A stretch of DNA of 6,247 nt from CAZCEC01 sp964497615 (GTDB lineage Bacteria; Chloroflexota; Anaerolineae; Anaerolineales; UBA6663): positions 1-6,247 of the forward strand of contig CAZCEC010000139.1 in the NCBI GenBank assembly GCA_964497615.1. Direction: 5' to 3'. Within the stretch, counting starts at the first letter, position 1. Each line of letters opens with the position of its first letter. Shown here piece after piece: positions 3,852 to 6,247 of this stretch. The position numbers were made by a program, and so were the translations under genes. Below the pieces are notes generated by a model. It was not told the origin of the DNA. It worked only from the letters and a program-made list of their open reading frames with translations, and ran no database searches.

Positions 3852-6047
3852 TCAGCGTAGCCACAGCCTCGGCCACGCCCGCCGCGCCCGCCGCCAGGCT
3901 TTCTCGGCCGCGCCCAACTCCCCGGTCGAGATCGTGTGCGCACTGTAAGCCGCCCGTTCGTGCAGCGCCGTCACATGGTCCACCGCCTGCGCCACGGGCC
4001 GCCTTGCCTGCAGCGCACCCGCCTGCCCGGCCGCATACTCCCCCGGCGTCACGCCCGGCGTGGCGCGCAGTCCCGCCCGCCCCAGCGTCGCCCGCATCCG
4101 CCCATACAGCCGCAGCGCCCGCGCCCGCGGCGTCCTCGCCCTCGGCTGGCCTCGCCGCGCCAGCCACCAGGCTGCCGCCGCCCACAATGCCAGCACCAAC
4201 CCTGCCGCCACCACCGCGCCCCAGGCTCGCCCCTCCACTGCCAATGGCTCCGGCGCTGCCGGCGGCGTCACCACCGCCGTCACCCCGGCCGCGTAATCGA
4301 ACGTGGCCCGCGCCGCCGTCGGCTCAAACTCCACCCAGCCATACCCCGGAAAATACACCTCCACCCACGCGTGCGCCGCCGCGGCCGGCACCCGGTACGC
4401 CCCGCGCCCCGCGTCCCACTCGCCCGTCGCATACCCCGTCACCACCCGCGCCGCCACCCCCTGCGTCCTCAGCATCACCGCCATCGCCGAAGCGTAGTAG
4501 CTGCAAAACCCGCCCGGCGCCTCGAATAGGAAATAATCCACCGCGTCGCGCCCGGCCGGCGGCGGCGGCGCATCCAGCGTGTACCGGTAGTTCGCGCGCA
4601 GATGATCTTGCAGCCGCACCGCCCGGTCGTAAGCATTGTCCGCGCCCCGCATGATCTCCCTCGCCAGGTCGCGCACCCGGCCCGGAAGGCCCTCCGGCAC
4701 TTGCAGATAGGCCATCGCCACTTCCGCCGGATACTCCATGGGCGCCGCCCGCAGTTCCGCCTGCGTCACGCGCGTCGCCCATGACAGCACGCTGTACGTG
4801 CTGGCCGGCCCATACACTCGCGCGCTGGCCTCGCCCGGCGCCGTCTCCACCCGCGCCCCCGTGCTGGCCGTCACCGGCTGGTTCACCGCGAACAACTCCT
4901 GCCCATGCCCCGCCACGATCTCAAAATCCTGCCGCAGCGCATACCGGCCAGGCGCGGGCGCGCCCGGCGCCTCACCCTGCGCCTCAAACACCGCCCTCAC
5001 CGGCTCCCACCCGCTGCCGTTGTAAGTGGCAAAGAGACCCGAGCGCCAGTAGTGCTGAGGCGTCCTCGCATCGGGCACGTACTCGGGCACCACCGGCGGC
5101 GGATCGCTCACCCGCACCCACATCACCGTGGCCACGCTGCGCTCAATCGGAGTGCCGATGCGGCCCAGGTCCGGCGTGTTCGCCGTCAGCGCCGCCTCCC
5201 CGGCAGGCGGCGGCGCCACATCCGCGAAGAGCTGGCTGGCCGTATCTGTGGCGCCCTCCTGCAACGCCCGCACCAGTCCCCCCGTCAAGCGCCACCCCTC
5301 CGGCGTGGCCGCGAACGGCGCCGCCGCCGCCAGCAGCCCGGCCCCCAGCGCCAGCGTCAGCGCCGCGCCGCTCCAGTCCAGCCCCATCTCCGCCGGATAG
5401 TCGAGCCCGCGCCGCTCCCAATCCGCGTACAGCCGGACGGCGTTGGTCTGCACCATCAGCACCGCCGCCATCACCGCATACGCCCACCAGATCAGCCACC
5501 CCAGCCCGCCCAGATGCGTGTTCACCGCCAGCCCCAGCCCCAGCGGCAGCACCGCCGCCAGCGCCTGCCGCCGCCGCATCGTCCACCACGCCAGCCACAC
5601 GCCGCCGCCCCACAGCGCCAGGCTCAATCCCCACACAAACAGCCCTGTGTCGTGCACCGCCTCGCCCGCCCGCACCGTCTCGCCCCAGCCCGCCACGCGC
5701 TGCGCCAGGGTCATCGCGCGCAAGTGCAGCGTCCACGCCCATTCGCCCGGCGCTGTACTCAGCGCCCCCCACACCGGCGGCAGCACCCGCCCCACCGCCT
5801 GTGCCGCGCCCGCCATCAGCATCACCGCGCTGTACCCCGCCGCCGTCAGCCCCGCCCACCGGCACCGTGCCAGCACCGCGCCCAGCAGCGGCAAGCCCGC
5901 CCACGGCGCATCCCCCGGCGCCCACCGCGCCTCCGCCACGCTCGCCGCCGCCAGGCCCGCCAGAGCCAGCAGCAGTCCCACCGGCGCCGCCTCGCGCCTC
6001 GCCACGCGCACCACGTACCGCATCACCCGCTCACCTACCCTGCCCAC
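3852..6047 (-). CDS. TgpA-like membrane transglutaminase-family protein
   Basis: This 731-residue protein has the layout of the TgpA family (DUF3488, transglutaminase core, DUF4129-like tail). About six or seven hydrophobic segments fill residues 20-246. A large presumed extracytoplasmic region (about 250-605) follows. It contains YWRSGLFATYNGSGWEP (333-349) and the transglutaminase core with Cys515 in APGGFCSYYASAMAVMLR, His559 in AAAAHAWVEVYFPGYGWVEF and an acidic residue, E575, in FEPT. A last membrane helix spans about 607-630, then an arginine-rich cytoplasmic domain includes GVTPGEYA (665-672), typical of DUF4129. In Pseudomonas, TgpA is a membrane protein with transglutaminase activity. 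Related genes often neighbour MoxR and DUF58 genes, but neither is in the window to the right, so any such partners lie beyond 6247 or are absent. The GTG start at 6045-6047 has GGGAGGGG six to eight bases upstream on the coding strand. The ATG at 6021-6023, with AGGTGAG upstream, is a reasonable alternative eight codons in. The substrate is unknown. Confidence 0.93.
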   Translation of the reverse strand: MGRVGERVMRYVVRVARREAAPVGLLLALAGLAAASVAEARWAPGDAPWAGLPLLGAVLARCRWAGLTAAGYSAVMLMAGAAQAVGRVLPPVWGALSTAPGEWAWTLHLRAMTLAQRVAGWGETVRAGEAVHDTGLFVWGLSLALWGGGVWLAWWTMRRRQALAAVLPLGLGLAVNTHLGGLGWLIWWAYAVMAAVLMVQTNAVRLYADWERRGLDYPAEMGLDWSGAALTLALGAGLLAAAAPFAATPEGWRLTGGLVRALQEGATDTASQLFADVAPPPAGEAALTANTPDLGRIGTPIERSVATVMWVRVSDPPPVVPEYVPDARTPQHYWRSGLFATYNGSGWEPVRAVFEAQGEAPGAPAPGRYALRQDFEIVAGHGQELFAVNQPVTASTGARVETAPGEASARVYGPASTYSVLSWATRVTQAELRAAPMEYPAEVAMAYLQVPEGLPGRVRDLAREIMRGADNAYDRAVRLQDHLRANYRYTLDAPPPPAGRDAVDYFLFEAPGGFCSYYASAMAVMLRTQGVAARVVTGYATGEWDAGRGAYRVPAAAAHAWVEVYFPGYGWVEFEPTAARATFDYAAGVTAVVTPPAAPEPLAVEGRAWGAVVAAGLVLALWAAAAWWLARRGQPRARTPRARALRLYGRMRATLGRAGLRATPGVTPGEYAAGQAGALQARRPVAQAVDHVTALHERAAYSAHTISTGELGAAEKAWRRARRAWPRLWLR

Positions 6048-6130
6048 CTAACCCCTCCCACACATCGCGCTCATCACCCTCCCCCATTTCCTGTATTTCC
6101 CCTATTTCCCTTGAGTCCCCTGGGTCCCCA
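6048..6130. promoter_or_regulatory. C-rich region upstream of the transglutaminase gene
   Basis: Reading on the minus strand, this is the 5' region of the transglutaminase gene. It contains the Shine-Dalgarno-like GGGAGGGG next to the start and repeated ATTTCC(CC) units (6087-6110). It also contains GAGTCCCCTGGGTCCCC (6113-6129), which differs by one base from the 17-bp arm found downstream of serS. I see no convincing -35/-10 pair. A promoter may lie further right, outside the window. Confidence 0.45.
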
Positions 6131-6247
6131 CCCCTTATTCCCCTTATGCCCCTCATACCCCTCCCCCGAGTCCCCCGCCCCTTATTCCCCCTGTACCCCT
6201 CACACCCCTCCCCCGAGTCCCCCGCCCCTTATTCCCCTTATGCCCCT
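6131..6247. repeat. 47-bp tandem repeat, 2.5 copies, running off the window
   Basis: Units start at 6131, 6178 and 6225, a period of exactly 47 bp. Units 1 and 2 differ at four positions, all transitions. The third, cut by the window end after 23 bases, is identical to the start of unit 1. Each complete unit contains CCCCTTATTCCCC and a CCCCCGAGTCCCCCG box, the same GAGTCCCC element seen after serS. There are no unique spacers, so it is not a CRISPR array. On the minus strand the array is made of many G4-G5 runs and lies upstream of the transglutaminase gene. Confidence 0.92.

Noticed and set aside
2619..3948. Long plus-strand open frames crossing the N gap.
   Set aside because: They are antisense to the HEAT and zinc-ribbon genes, contain X residues from the Ns, and have proline/arginine/serine-rich translations typical of GC-rich shadow frames.
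3836..6051. Several open frames overlapping the transglutaminase gene on both strands.
   Set aside because: Each is Ala/Pro/Arg- or Gly-rich with no motif, whereas the 731-residue frame has a full domain set and catalytic residues.
6131..6247. Possible CRISPR array because of regular 47-bp periodicity.
   Set aside because: The units abut directly with no unique spacers, and no cas gene is present.

Overview
The window is a GC-rich (roughly 70%) chromosomal segment from an uncultivated-looking bacterium. A sigma-70-type promoter, Shine-Dalgarno sequences and a transcriptional T-box leader in a very GC-rich genome suggest Chloroflexota (Anaerolineae-like). This is an inference from genome style, not a demonstrated placement. 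A 100-N run at 3351-3450 shows that it is a scaffolded draft or metagenome assembly.

Plus-strand block (1-2579). A textbook promoter (TTGACC-18 bp-TATAAT, 59-88) drives a leader that folds as a complete T-box riboswitch with a serine UCC specifier. The leader has a Stem I with AG-bulge motif, a TGGC bulge matching tRNA-Ser, and mutually exclusive antiterminator and terminator. Directly behind the terminator lies a 40-residue single-pass membrane miniprotein with its own Shine-Dalgarno, then serS (seryl-tRNA synthetase). The miniprotein and serS therefore appear to share control by uncharged tRNA-Ser. After serS comes a repeat-rich spacer with GAGTCCCC elements and a 17-bp perfect inverted repeat, then a DUF456-type membrane protein.

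Minus-strand block (2632-6047, read right to left). A 731-residue TgpA-like membrane transglutaminase is followed, 42 bp downstream, by a 73-residue Trm112/UPF0434 zinc-ribbon protein. After a low-complexity spacer containing the assembly gap comes a 187-residue HEAT-repeat protein. The HEAT gene and the DUF456 gene converge on a GC-rich hairpin. Apart from the T-box/miniprotein/serS unit, no functional link between neighbours is evident.

Intergenic DNA is unusual. Almost every spacer holds short repeats that are pyrimidine-rich on the + strand: a 9-bp CATC-type repeat before serS, GAGTCCCC elements after serS and again before the transglutaminase, CTTCCGTCC/TTCATCC repeats around the gap, and a 47-bp tandem repeat running off the right edge. 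I see no transposase, CRISPR array, tRNA, rRNA or phage gene. The best candidates for something undescribed are the T-box-controlled miniprotein and the dispersed intergenic repeat family.
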